Shown piece after piece: positions 1-8,977 of a stretch of 12,021 nt of DNA (its first letter is position 1; every line of letters starts with the position of its first letter). This DNA is from Euperipatoides rowelli (taxonomy: Eukaryota > Onychophora > Udeonychophora > Euonychophora > Peripatopsidae), in the NCBI GenBank assembly GCA_003024985.2, contig PXIH01S0000753.1. The stretch is one strand, 5' to 3'. The notes beneath the pieces were generated by a model that searched no databases, had not been told where the DNA came from, and was given only the letters and a program-made list of their open reading frames with translations. The translations under genes and the position numbers were made by a program.

Positions 1-1087
1 TTTTTTTTTTTTAGAAAATGTAAATCAAAGTTAGAGCATGAAACAANTTATAATATTTACAAAATATTATAAGCTTCATATCTCAATAATGGTACATCCT
101 ACCAAAAAATGTCAAGGACCAAAATTATGTAAAATTGCCTGTACAACAATTTTATGTATTTACATTTTACCTGTACGATGTCCCATTTTTGAGAAAAATG
201 AAAAAAAAAAAAAAATTAGCCGCCATTTTTCCAATATGGCGGCCGTAAAATGAAATGGATTAAGAGGGATTTTTAATATGTTATTCAGTAATCAGTACGT
301 AAAGACCTTGCATTTGAGACAAAAAATGTTTCTGTACCATTTAATTCCCGGTAAATGGCAAATTTTTGGTTTTACAACTTGCCTATTATGGTATTTATAC
401 ATTATGAAAACTAGATCTTTCATCAGGTATTGGAATTGTTTAATTGCTATATAAGCAGCTAAGATGTCTGTCATGAAATACATTCATTTTGGTTAATTTT
501 TTTTTTTCAAATTGCATGTTGGCGGTTCCCAAACACTAATATGCCTTTACTATAGAGTTGCACCGCAAGCTATAACCAAAGCATCTACCAGAATGGCTAA
601 TTGAGCAGAAAGCAAACAGTGTAGTTTCTGACAATATACTTTTACATTTTTCAAAAATGAATACTTCTTTTGTCTTTCTTCCTGCTGTGTAATTCTACTG
701 CTAAAAAAAAAAAATGCCAAGTTACATGTTTCCAAATTAAATATGATGCCTGTTATTTTAAAATGTTTACACCAAATTTTTCTATCATTCCAAATGTTTT
801 TCATGGTTCTTCAATGGCAACAAAATGTTATGAATGTGATGGACACAAAATTCTAGTTTTAATATAAACCTTTGGAATATTGGAACTGCATTGCATAAAC
901 AATATGACATACTGGAAATTCATAGAAGTCCAAAATGAGTTATCACAGTCATAAATTTGTCAGTCTAAGCTGCTAGGATTTGATTATAACACTGAAATCA
1001 AATCAAGTATTACATATAGCCTACACTTGTCATAAAAAATTACCTAAATTTAAATACAAAGGATCATGTACCTGGAATTGTGATAAA
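1..1087. other. AT-rich non-coding stretch without a gene
   Basis: No open frame here looks coding. The short frames run through poly-A and poly-T and have low-complexity composition. The window opens with 12 T, which could be a contig edge or a poly-T tract. No AATAAA complement lies close enough to argue for a reverse-strand poly-A tail. The only structured piece is the inverted motif pair near 219-243. The rest could be intergenic, intronic or untranslated; the sequence does not decide. Confidence 0.6.
219..243. promoter_or_regulatory. Inverted pair of YY1-like GCCGCCAT motifs
   Basis: GCCGCCAT (219-226) is followed after 9 nt by its exact reverse complement ATGGCGGC (236-243). The GCCGCCAT / ATGGCGGC core is the known YY1 recognition core, and a CCAAT sequence lies in the spacer (231-235). 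This GC-rich patch stands out in very AT-rich surroundings. It could be a paired factor-binding site or the palindromic end of an old transposon. No transcription start or gene nearby helps to choose. Confidence 0.3.
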
Positions 1088-1268
1088 GTAAGTAAGATAT
1101 ACAGAATGATAAGAAATAGAAAGAGAGTAAGAGATATAAGAACCAATGGAGAAGACAGAGGTAGAGAGAGCAAGAGAGAGATGGATAGATAGAAAGAGGA
1201 TGGAGAGGAAACTGGAGAGAAATGGAGAGATATGGAAGAGGAGATAAAAGAGATAGACAGAGAAACAG
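1088..1268 (+). repeat. Purine-rich low-complexity (GA/GGA/GATA) block
   Basis: About 180 bases are almost wholly A and G on the + strand, built of degenerate AGAGAG, GGAGA and GATAGATAGA runs. The complementary strand reads as an open frame rich in Leu, Ser, Tyr and Pro only because of this composition, so I do not call it a gene. Long homopurine tracts can form triplex DNA and are length-variable. Confidence 0.8.
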
Positions 1269-1444
1269 TATTATATTATATAAGTATATTATACTGCATA
1301 TATTTATATAACATACTTTAGCATAAACTGCATTTAACAAAAATTACATAATAATAAAATCACTGTGTTCATTTTTTTGTATAAACTACACAGTATGGAA
1401 ATATAGATTTAATTTATAAATGTAAAAATATTATATATATTTGT

Positions 1445-1560
1445 TTAAAGGTCAAATGTAACAAACTTTTAAAAAAAAAAAGGTATTATTGATTTTCAAA
1501 GATTTTTACTAAAAAAAAATATCCACTAGAAAAAAAGAAGTTATTTACAATTTAATTTTT
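1445..1560 (+). repeat. Left inverted repeat of the fold-back element
   Basis: It runs from the TTAAAGG end through the poly-A and TATTGATTTTCAAAG core to a weaker GTTATTTA segment. It pairs with the right arm at about 1975-2074, with small length differences in the A runs. Confidence 0.6.
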
Positions 1561-1974
1561 AAAATAATTGTCTTTAGCTCCTCCCACTTAAAACATTGTC
1601 CACTGTATACACCAGGAGAGATATTTTGTGACATCATTGTTCAGAGATGAATAGAGTTTGCTATACTTAACTATAGAATATTTGCTATCTTTGTCACATT
1701 AAAGCTGGAAATCCTATGGACTAATTGTTTAAATATTTGTAAAAAATCAAATTCATTCTTTGTGCTATTATGGTCCAATTTACTTTTTTTTAAAAAAAAT
1801 CAAAATGACTTTAAATACAAGTTGAACATACCTCTATTTACATGTTAAATCATTACAAAGAAAACAGCTGTAGAAAGAATTTCATCATCAAATTAATCTC
1901 AGACCCACCAAAAATGTGAAAGCTTCAATTTGTAATCTGAGACAAAGGATAGGAACATTCTTAATTTTATCTTT

Positions 1975-2074
1975 AAATAACTTTTTTTTATGCACTTAAA
2001 TTTTTTTTTTTAGTAATCTTTGAAAATCAATAATAAAAATAAATTTAAAAAATCTGTTACCATTTGAACTTGAA
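1975..2074 (-). repeat. Right inverted repeat of the fold-back element
   Basis: This is the reverse complement of the left arm at 1445-1560, clearest over 2012-2033 (ATCTTTGAAAATCAATAATA). It lacks a 3-nt TTT present in the left copy and has a decayed outer end (CATTTGAACTTGAA). Confidence 0.6.
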
Positions 2075-3090
2075 AGTTGAATTATCCTACCGATATTCTT
2101 CACTGCTTTTCTTGAATCATTGCATTTCTCCTCTACTGCAAGGCAGACATTACTAATAAATAGATTAAGCTACAGTATTCAAACAATGACAATTTCAAAC
2201 TAGACCAGATTTCAACAATACTACAATAGTTTAAGATATATTCTCATATTCATTATTTACATACACATAGTACACAGTCCAAATATTGTTGTTCAGTGAT
2301 TAGAAAGATTACTTAAAAAGAATTCTATAACATTTTAATAACATTTTTTTTAATTTAAATTTTATTTTATTTTACAGAAAACTTGAACATATTTTACAGT
2401 TTACATTTTTTCTCTATATTTTTTTAAAATGTTTTTTTTTTTCTTTTCTTGAATCAAGTAAAATACAGTAAAGTGGAATTTCAATGAATCTGCCCAACAT
2501 CATTAAAAAAAAACAACCTATCTCTGTTTTAACAGATAGACATTTGTTTGTTTTAAACAATTTACAACAATGAACACGTTTTCATACATATATACATTGT
2601 ACATTCTTGGCCTAAAATTGTCTAATGGATTCTTTACAAAGTACTAAAACAGATAAAAATAAATTCAAATTCTAAATAGATTATAAAATATTGCAAATGC
2701 ATTTTTCAATTTGTAACATGTTGCATAAATAGCTTTTTTTCTTCTTTTTTTTTTAAATGGAACACCCAGGGCTGTGCCAGGCAGGTGGCACCTCACACCA
2801 AAGCAGCAAGTACTAATGGGGTGGCGGTTGGTTGCTTAATTATTATTACCTATATTTTCAATATTCAATGTTCTTCAAAGTTTAATATCGCAATTATTAG
2901 CCAAAAACTATGAATGCAAACAAGGCGTGATTCCATTTTACATTTCCCTTAAGATGGCTACTAATCCAGACGTAAATTATCCATAACTGAATGACCTGTG
3001 GATTTTTAGAGCATGCATAAATTACTTTTTTTTACATTAATATAGCCGCTTTTGCAAGTTGATGGTGAGTGTACATTTTTATTACTATTA
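2075..3090. other. AT-rich stretch, no gene apart from one GC-rich island
   Basis: Mostly T- and A-run sequence without a coding-like frame. The exception is the island at 2763-2840, described separately. Nothing else repeated or structured was seen. Confidence 0.5.
2763..2840 (+). other. GC-rich island behind a splice-acceptor-like signal
   Basis: About 75 bases of visibly higher GC interrupt very AT-rich DNA. On the + strand a long pyrimidine tract (2733-2754) precedes CACCCAG at 2763-2769, which resembles a 3' splice site. The following frames stay open for only 14 to 47 codons, and I recognise no protein in them. On the other strand a frame ends in the hydrophobic TPLVLAALV before a stop, also unrecognised. 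The island holds a hairpin, GTGCCA/TGGCAC around 2775-2792. Its start (CAGGGCTGTGCCAG) matches 13 of 14 bases, inverted, at 4525-4538, so it may be a repeat fragment rather than an exon. Confidence 0.2.
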
Positions 3091-3094
3091 TATG

Positions 3095-3345
3095 TTGTTT
3101 TAAATTCTCATTCACATAAGTTGGGTATAGGGCAGTGGCATCTTAAGGTTAGGAAATTGTTGAATATAGCCTTATTTTATTGTTTTAAAACGTCATTCAC
3201 ACAAGTTGGAGATAGGACCAGTGTAGTATTAAGGTAAGGATATGGTTGAATATAGTCATACTTATTGTTTTAAAATCTCATTCACACAAGTTGGAGATAA
3301 GGTCTGTTTAGTCTTAAGTTTAGGATATTGTTGAAATCATTTATT
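3095..3345 (+). repeat. Tandem repeat, three units, 85-bp period
   Basis: Units start with TTGTTTTAAA at 3095, 3180 and 3265, giving two exact 85-bp steps. Each unit carries TCATTCACA.AAGTTGG, then GATA.GG, then TTAAGGTTAGGA-like and TTGTTGAATATAG-like segments. Units 2 and 3 are closer to each other than to unit 1, and unit 3 fades out near 3345. A 61-codon frame through this array is a by-product and is not called. Confidence 0.85.
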
Positions 3346-3367
3346 AATAAATATTTTGAATTTACAA

Positions 3368-3481
3368 ATGTGTCTATTAATATTGGTAATTTATGTCTGG
3401 AATGGTGGTCATCTTGGAGGAAGCGCAAACTGGAATCTTACCACAACCAGTAGTGGCCTGCCTACCTTTCAATCATTTTAA
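3368..3481 (+). other. GC-richer island with a 37-codon open frame, probably non-coding
   Basis: Sequence at 3398-3475 is clearly less AT-rich than its flanks. On the + strand an ATG at 3368 opens 37 codons (start MCLLILVIYV, then a Gly/Thr/Ser-rich tail) to TAA at 3479-3481. A hydrophobic start could mimic a signal peptide, but the frame is short, has no recognised homology and lacks visible promoter or splice context. The opposite strand also reads open for about 29 codons. A relic of a dispersed repeat is as likely as an exon. Confidence 0.15.
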
Positions 3482-3739
3482 CAAATAAAATTGTTTAAAT
3501 GTTGGAGCATAAAAAAATAAAAAGTAAAAATACTGTAGTGTATCGACATTTTAATACTGAAAAGTTTATTTAAATTCATGTTATTCTAACAGTCAGGACC
3601 AAGCTAATGGATAAGATAGATGCAAACCATTTGGTTATGATAGTAAAAAAAAAAGTATTATGATAACACTATTTCATAGCATTCCGTTGTTAAAACAATT
3701 TAATTCCCAGTGCTGTATTACTCACACTAATTTAGATTT

Positions 3740-4305
3740 TGTTTAAACGTATTTACGATTTTTAAATGTCCAAAAAATAACCAGTGTATTTTATATTCAA
3801 ATTCTAACACAATTAAATATTGGATGTTATACGAAACCACCATTTACTTATAACCTAAATGTCCAAAATAATGTACTGCATTTAATTAAAATTCTAACGA
3901 TATTTAATATTTGATGTTACATGAAATCATCATTTATTTATAATTTAAAACTGTGCCTTCTTCAAATCTATTAACACATTGTTCTGTTAACAAAATTTAA
4001 AATTTGATGTTACACAGAACCACCATTTATTTATAACTTAAAACTGCACACGTCTTCAAATCTATTAACATTTTGTACTGCTAACATAATTTAATATTTG
4101 ATATTTTACGAAACTTCCATTTACTTATAATTTAAAACCGTGCTTGTCTTCAAAACCGTCATTTACCTATAACTTAAAACCGCACCTCTTCAAATCTATT
4201 TACACTTTGTTCTGCTAACAAAATTAAATATATTACATAAAAACATGTTTACTTATAACTTAAAACCGTGCATCTTCAAATATATTATTAACACTTGGTT
4301 ATACT
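3740..4305 (+). repeat. Diverged tandem repeat, about seven units of 84-94 bp
   Basis: A recurring ATTTACTTATAACTTAAAA block appears near 3751, 3842, 3932, 4025, 4119, 4161 and 4247. Between blocks lie CTTCAAATCTATTAACA, TTCTGCTAACA and TTAATATTTGATGTTAC segments. Spacings are about 91, 90, 93, 94, 42 and 86, so the unit starting near 4119 has lost roughly half its length. The first two units carry AAATGTCCAAAA where later ones carry AAAACCGTGC...CTTCAAA, showing two unit subtypes. This is an old, drifted minisatellite with no coding signal. Confidence 0.8.
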
Positions 4306-6290
4306 CTTAAATGATGTATTGCATTTTAATTGTTGAGCACATTACGGTAATTCAAAATGGTAAAGCTCTGAATCAGAAATTTTATTTGTATTTAGCAGCA
4401 TCTTGATTAGTGAGTATTTTTCTTTTGATAACATTTCTGTTTTGCTGATAATGCTTTCATTTCACATATAATGGCTTAATGAATGAGAGAAAGAAAAAAA
4501 ACAGGAATAGGGAGACAATACAAGCTGGCGCAGCCCTGAAAACACCTATATCAAATTAATTTTTAAAACTGTGAGTCAGTAACTTATTTTTTGTTTAAAA
4601 ATAAAGAACATCTTTTGAACAATATTTATTGCCAAAATTTCTCTATTTATGAGTTTTATTTTAAAAGTTATCAGATAATTCAACTCTGATCACTTGATTT
4701 ATTTTGGAGTACAATAAAGCAACAAACAAACAAAAAATAAATTGTAAAAGCATAATTATTTCAGCAAGGCGTTTGCACCATAATCAACTTAGTACTTCAG
4801 TTAAAAAATAATAATAATAATTTCAAAAATAAATAAATTTTGGTGTTACATTTAGTAATCAGATTGTAGAATATTTGCGACTGGAATTTTGCACCAAATT
4901 ATTACTATTATTGATCATAAAAGTAACAATGACAAAGTATCACCATAAAACCTAGCAGTAATAACAAAAAGAAAAAGTAAATTAAGAATATAAAAATATT
5001 AACTTTTTTTCCTTCCTTTGTCAGATGAATGATAACCAAGCATTAAATCCCAATTATATTAATCTGATTTAAGATAAACAGATTAATTATAATACCGCAA
5101 GATACATAACACTATTTAGAATGTAAAAAAATGAATAAGATATCAATCTGTCCACTACTTCTAAAACCTGCTACTGGAAATTAAAATAAAAAATTTGAAC
5201 AGTTATGCTCATATGCTTAATCTTTAAGTGAATTCTCTTCTTTATAAGGCATAAGCATAAAGAAATATAGCACATATGTTAATTTTAATTATTTTAGTTG
5301 GCAGCATTGTCATTTGGCATTGAACATCAAATGAAACTCAGATTGTCAAAAAAAAAAATATTGAATTAGCCCTTAAGAATCATTTCTATAGAAATGTTTA
5401 AAAAATTGCATAATTTAAACGATCCTAATTTTTTTAAGGATGGACCAGGTAGCCTTTTTAATTTTATTGTCTCACTGACAATACTTACGATTGATGTTTG
5501 GATAAAATTCTACCCTTAAATATNTTTTTTTTAAGTATTTTATAGTGCTTGGATAAAATGTTTGGGCAGATATACAGTATGAAATATACTGTCTTTTTTT
5601 TTAATCCAGACATTTATATAGCTAGTCATATTTTATAATTGTTAATCATCCATTTTACAATTTGATTGCTATTAAACACCATTGTTTTAAAACAAATATT
5701 TCTTTCTAATAGAAGTAATAACCACAAACTTTCATCAGCCAAATTTTCACTTACTCATTAGAGGAATTGAAGAAAATGTATTGTATATTACAAAATTTGG
5801 GAGCAATCTTTAATGGTTTTGAGTTTAAGATGAAAAATTTTGGTAGCACTCTGATCCATATGCATAAATATAAATTGTGTTTCTCTGTAAAGCATATGAG
5901 ATTGCAATGGACCAGTTATTTTTAAAAAAAAAAAAAAAATTCCTTTTATTATGGATGTACATGTGACCTCTTGGTCTTTTTTTATATACTGTATATTATT
6001 TACAATTATGGGTGAATTTGGATACCAGACACACTAGCCTAAGTGTTAAATAAAAACCATCCTTAATTAATTATATTTACTGATAGCCTGATTTTACAGG
6101 AAGATTATCAGCTGATCTTTCAAACAGAAGTGATTCAAACTTTGCCTTAATTTATATGCAAATCACCAACAGCTGATAGTCATGATGTAAAGACTTAATT
6201 CAACACTGTGAAAAAAAAAATTAAGAAACTTATTTGATTCATATATTGACCAAATAAAGATATTACATTTAAAAAACTTTAGTTTAAAAT
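4306..6290. other. Long AT-rich stretch without a gene
   Basis: No frame here resembles a protein. Small features are an (ATA)n run near 4806-4822, a GC-rich 40-base patch at 4505-4545 that shares CAGGGCTGCGCCAG (minus strand) with the island at 2767, the short hairpin ATTGTC/GACAAT around 5467-5483, and ACAGTAT/ATACTGT near 5573-5591. From about 5600 onward simple repeats thin out and the sequence looks more unique, including the motif cluster at 6061-6190. Confidence 0.5.
6061..6190. promoter_or_regulatory. Dense cluster of homeodomain, POU and E-box motifs
   Basis: Within 130 bases lie TTAATTAATTA (about 6063-6073), the 10-base palindrome ATCAGCTGAT (6107-6116, E-box CAGCTG), a perfect POU octamer ATGCAAAT (6156-6163), and a second CAGCTG followed by ATAG (6170-6179). 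The patch lacks the simple repeats typical of this window. Such mixtures are common in developmental enhancers, but AT-rich DNA yields homeodomain and octamer matches by chance. No target gene is visible. Confidence 0.2.
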
Positions 6291-6296
6291 ACACCT

Positions 6297-6424
6297 AATC
6301 CCTGGTTAACGCTGTTAATTGGTTCTCAAAAGGTCTAGCTTGAAACAGCTTTATTTGGAACATAAATACTCATAAAAATAGGTTACACAATTTGTTCCTG
6401 AAGTTATTGTGTTAATTGAAAAAT
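6297..6424. repeat. Possible relic of a dispersed GTTAATTGGTTC-type repeat
   Basis: The segment contains GTTAACGCTGTTAATTGGTT and, about 85 bases on, AATTTGTTCCTGAAG followed by GTGTTAATTGAAAA. Alternating 'GTTAATTGGTTC', 'GGAACA..AA.ACTCATAAAAATA' and 'GTTCC' blocks resemble a dispersed repeat pattern I know from several invertebrate genomes. I cannot name a family, and only about one and a half diverged units are present. Confidence 0.3.
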
Positions 6425-6799
6425 ATTACCCATAGTCGATAAAATGAACATTTAAAAAAATGCAGTAATTTGTCAATATATAGTTTAAATTATATAAAAT
6501 TATATAAAATTAAATGCAATGTTATTTATTTTTATTAACTCCATGATTAAAATTAAAAATGACATTTCTTTTTGCTCTCAAACCCCCCCCCCCCAGTTCA
6601 TCTGAATTTATTATCTAGCCATTAAACAAATACAGTTGATCTTTTACAATGGCAAAGGCAATTAATAAATTAAAAAAAAATAAAAGAACCAATGTCTGAT
6701 ACTCTACTTCAAACAAATATTAAAAAAAAAAAGAATGTGTAAATTATGATTTAGATTAAATTTACTACAGTACATTACATTTTCTTTATTTAATAACAA
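6425..6799. other. AT-rich stretch with a 12-base poly-C tract
   Basis: No gene is seen. The only outlier is C12 at 6583-6594, the longest G/C homopolymer in the window. Confidence 0.5.
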
Positions 6800-7030
6800 G
6801 GTAGCAGTGTACCCGTTCTTCACATAGAAAATCTCCCGCCCAGATGTTCCACTTCCCCCTACCCCCAAAAAAGTATATTTTTATACTTTTTACATGGTCT
6901 ACACTATGGCACCTACCCACATGTAAAATTTCAACTTTGTGATATGTTGGGAAGTTTACAAAACATTTTTAACAGAAACACACACACATCCACAAATTTC
7001 CCTTTTATATAATACAGTATATATAGATTA
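6800..7030 (+). mobile_element. Interspersed repeat relic (GTACCCGTTCTTC ... TTTTATATA type)
   Basis: This 230-base segment is less AT-rich than its surroundings. It starts GTAGCAGTGTACCCGTTCTT, continues with CTCCCGCCCAGATGTTCC, CCCCTACCCCC and AAATTTCAACTTTGT, then an ACACACACAC stretch, and ends CCCTTTTATATAATACAG. The order 'tACCCGttc ... AAATTTCA ... ACACACACAC ... CTTTTATATAATA' matches a short interspersed repeat seen in many invertebrate genomes. The class (SINE-like or a LINE tail) cannot be settled here. No poly-A signal, A/B boxes or clear target duplication was found. Confidence 0.5.
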
Positions 7031-7534
7031 AACTTTTTTTAAAAAAAAAAAAAAAACAACCTTAAAACAAAGAGAAATTTAGATATTCTTTCATTTTAAT
7101 AAATATTAGAAAATGATATACTGTATGTATGTATGTATGTATGAGTGTGTGTGTGTATGTATGTATATATATATATATATATATACATACAGTACAAAAT
7201 CATAGTATAGTATATAGATAAGTAGGAAGAAATACAAGGTCTGAAAGAAATCAATTTTACCATTAAATAAGTTATTTTGCTACTGCAAAATGCATTGCTA
7301 CTAAAAGATACAACGACCTGGTAAGACACTAAGGCAAGAGAATAAAAAATATAATTAAAAGCAATGTAAAATGAAAAACAAGGAATATTAAATTTAAATA
7401 TTACAGAAAACATATGAGCATTCGGCTGATTTAATCAAGCCAACAAACGAGAAAAATAAAAGTTTGAAGATTGTGAAAAATCAGATAATAGCAATTAACT
7501 AAACATGATGGTAGCATTATTGAAAAAATGAGAC
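7031..7534. other. AT-rich stretch between repeats, no gene
   Basis: It contains the microsatellite at 7117-7194. The reverse-strand open frame of about 100 codons here translates that microsatellite into Tyr-Ile and His-Thr repeats and is not a gene. Some of 7430-7534 may be a decayed upstream part of the retrotransposon that follows, but I could not match it. Confidence 0.5.
7117..7194. repeat. (TATG)n-(GT)n-(TATG)n-(TA)n compound microsatellite
   Basis: Four simple arrays follow each other. The outer edges are exact reverse complements: TACTGTATGTAT (7119-7130) and ATACATACAGTA (7183-7194). With the AT-repeat core the whole block could fold into one hairpin. Confidence 0.9.
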
Positions 7535-7746
7535 CAATATTAAGGAAGATCTAAAACGATTTGATTAACAATGATTGTTGTATCATGAACACATATTGAA
7601 GTAAAGCATGCAGTATTAAATACCTGAAAAATGTAGACATCATAAGACAATATAAAAATTGATATTATAAAAGGTTGGCAAGATCTAAAAAACACTAACT
7701 CAATGTTTTATAGAATGTTTAAAATAAAGAAATATACCGATCGGTT

Positions 7747-8139
7747 TGAGTAATGCTTTTGTAATATTATAAAATAAAGACGATAAAGAAGATCATTAGA
7801 ATTAATGACCTTTAATCATGGTACCAATCTTATACAAAATTTTACACCATGTTTCTGACAGATTTCCAAAAGAATTGAATTAGGCTCAATTAAAAGAACA
7901 ATCTCATTTTTTCTAAGAGACACATAACTTGTTGACTTCAAAAAAGCATTTGATTGAATATACTGTTTATCAAATTTGTTTGGGATATCTAAAAGAGCCA
8001 AGGTTTTCATAAGACATAAATTGATTGTTGCCTATGAGAAAGCCTTTGATTACATATAGGCTACACTCAATTTGTTTGGGATATTAAAGAGTCAAAGTAT
8101 TCACAAGACATAAATTGATTGTTATCAGAAAGCCTTTGA
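7747..8139 (+). pseudogene. Reverse transcriptase pseudogene, N-terminal part
   Basis: This would copy element RNA into DNA at its nicked target. From 7747 the frame reads LSNAFVIL, a stop, then NKDDKEDH (7773), PLI, and ILYKIL, like the 'W..A.V.LlhKKGDk.dl.NYRPI....YKi' start of LINE reverse transcriptases. In the same frame RFPKELN, a stop and AQLKEQ (7860-7901) match the block just before the 'GFR' motif. A frameshift and a deletion of about 20-30 residues then lead to VDFKKAFD (7931-7954), the catalytic motif A with its Asp. Motif A repeats at 8033 and 8123 in the same frame. At least four in-frame stops make it non-functional. The block ends where the DNA transposon is inserted. Confidence 0.7.
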
Positions 8140-8157
8140 TTAAAGGTATACTATCAC
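8140..8157 (+). repeat. Left terminal inverted repeat of the 2-kb transposon
   Basis: TTAAAGGTATACTATCAC, including the target TTAA. Similarity to the other end stops immediately inside, after TCAC. Confidence 0.9.
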
Positions 8158-8327
8158 TAAAAAAACAACTTTAGATATTTAAACTCAGATTAAGGAAAAA
8201 AATGATACATATAAATTTTACATCATAATTATGAAACATTTAGTTGTATTTTCTTAAATTAGTGATTTTGGACCATTTTATGTCTGCCCAGTCATTTCCG
8301 CTTTGAGATTTTTGTGTACATGCCACT

Positions 8328-8341
8328 GACATTACGTTATG
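8328..8341 (+). repeat. Left subterminal motif GACATTACGTTATG
   Basis: It lies about 185 bases inside the left end. Its reverse complement matches CGTAACGTGATGTC at 9951-9964 at 12 of 14 positions, about 175 bases inside the right end. The near-equal depth suggests a subterminal transposase-binding site. Confidence 0.4.
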
Positions 8342-8977
8342 CCTTGAGTATTTGAAAACATTGTTTGCCCTATAGCATTCTATGATAAACACTTCTGTTT
8401 CCATTATTTTTATTGCTTTATATTTTTTAGAAAGAAAATGGCTGTTAGATGCTTGATGCAATAATAATCAAAATTAAAAGCATCTCCAATTTCATAAATG
8501 TTCTAAAGATTTTAAAATTAGGAATTATTGGATAATAAAACAACAAATGTGTAGCATAGGCTCCAACAAAATATACTTCATTTGCTTTTACAAAACATTT
8601 CCTTCCTGACAACTAATTTTGATTATTTTGAAGCTTATATTTTAAAAAGTTAGTCTGGAATTAAATGTATGTAGGATACTATTTGATTTGCACTTGATAA
8701 ATAAATGTATTTAATTTTTTGGAAATGATTTATATAATTTGTTTACATCTTAAGCCACTGCTTTTACAACAAAAACTAAATAATTATATGGCTGCTGTTA
8801 AGATAATATTTCTTAATTTATTTCACCGGTACATTAAGCAAAGAAATTGTTTCTGTAAAATATACATTAAAAAAAAAAAAGGCAATTGGATATTTTTATG
8901 TTAAAATTAATAAATAAACTGCAAAAGAAATTGAAGGCATTCTAATTGAGTGTGTGACGGGACGATCAGTTAACTCA

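Larger units (their letters stand above)
1445..2074. mobile_element. Fold-back MITE with TTAAAGG-type end (T2/Kolobok-like, tentative)
   Basis: The segment near 1450-1515 returns in reverse complement near 1998-2070. The shared core is TATTGATTTTCAAAGAT followed by ACTAAAAAAAA, and outside it lies TCAAATG.TAACA on both arms. The inverted repeats are about 70 bp, perhaps 110 bp with gaps, enclosing some 400 bp with no open frame. The left end reads TTAAAGGTCAAATG; the right end in reverse complement is the decayed TTCAAGTTCAAATG. TTAA target sites with a following AAGG are known from the T2/Kolobok group, so I infer that class. The family name is uncertain, but the inverted repeat is directly visible. 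Confidence 0.6.

Noticed and set aside
1-12. Poly-T start as the tail of a reverse-strand mRNA
   Set aside because: No AATAAA-type signal (as TTTATT) is suitably close, and T runs of this length are common throughout the window.
1009-1028. Match of ATTACATATAG.CTACACT to 8050-8068
   Set aside because: 18 of 19 bases agree but flanks do not, and the segment is AT-rich with a TAG(C/G)CTA palindrome. Chance or a tiny fragment is the simpler reading.
1050-1340. Reverse-strand Leu/Ser/Pro/Tyr-rich open frame
   Set aside because: It is the complement of the purine-rich block. Composition alone keeps it open, and the opposite strand is open for the same reason.
7096-7413. Reverse-strand open frame of about 100 codons
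   Set aside because: Its distinctive part is Tyr-Ile and His-Thr repeats translated from the microsatellite at 7117-7194, and the rest is low-complexity.
7630-7665. A further upstream copy of the motif A unit (CATAAGACA...AAATTGAT)
   Set aside because: Only about 20 bases resemble the unit, with insertions, and the KAFD part is missing.
8240-8461. Minus-strand 73-codon frame near the left end of the 2-kb transposon
   Set aside because: It overlaps the subterminal inverted motif, which explains the sequence, and resembles no family I know.
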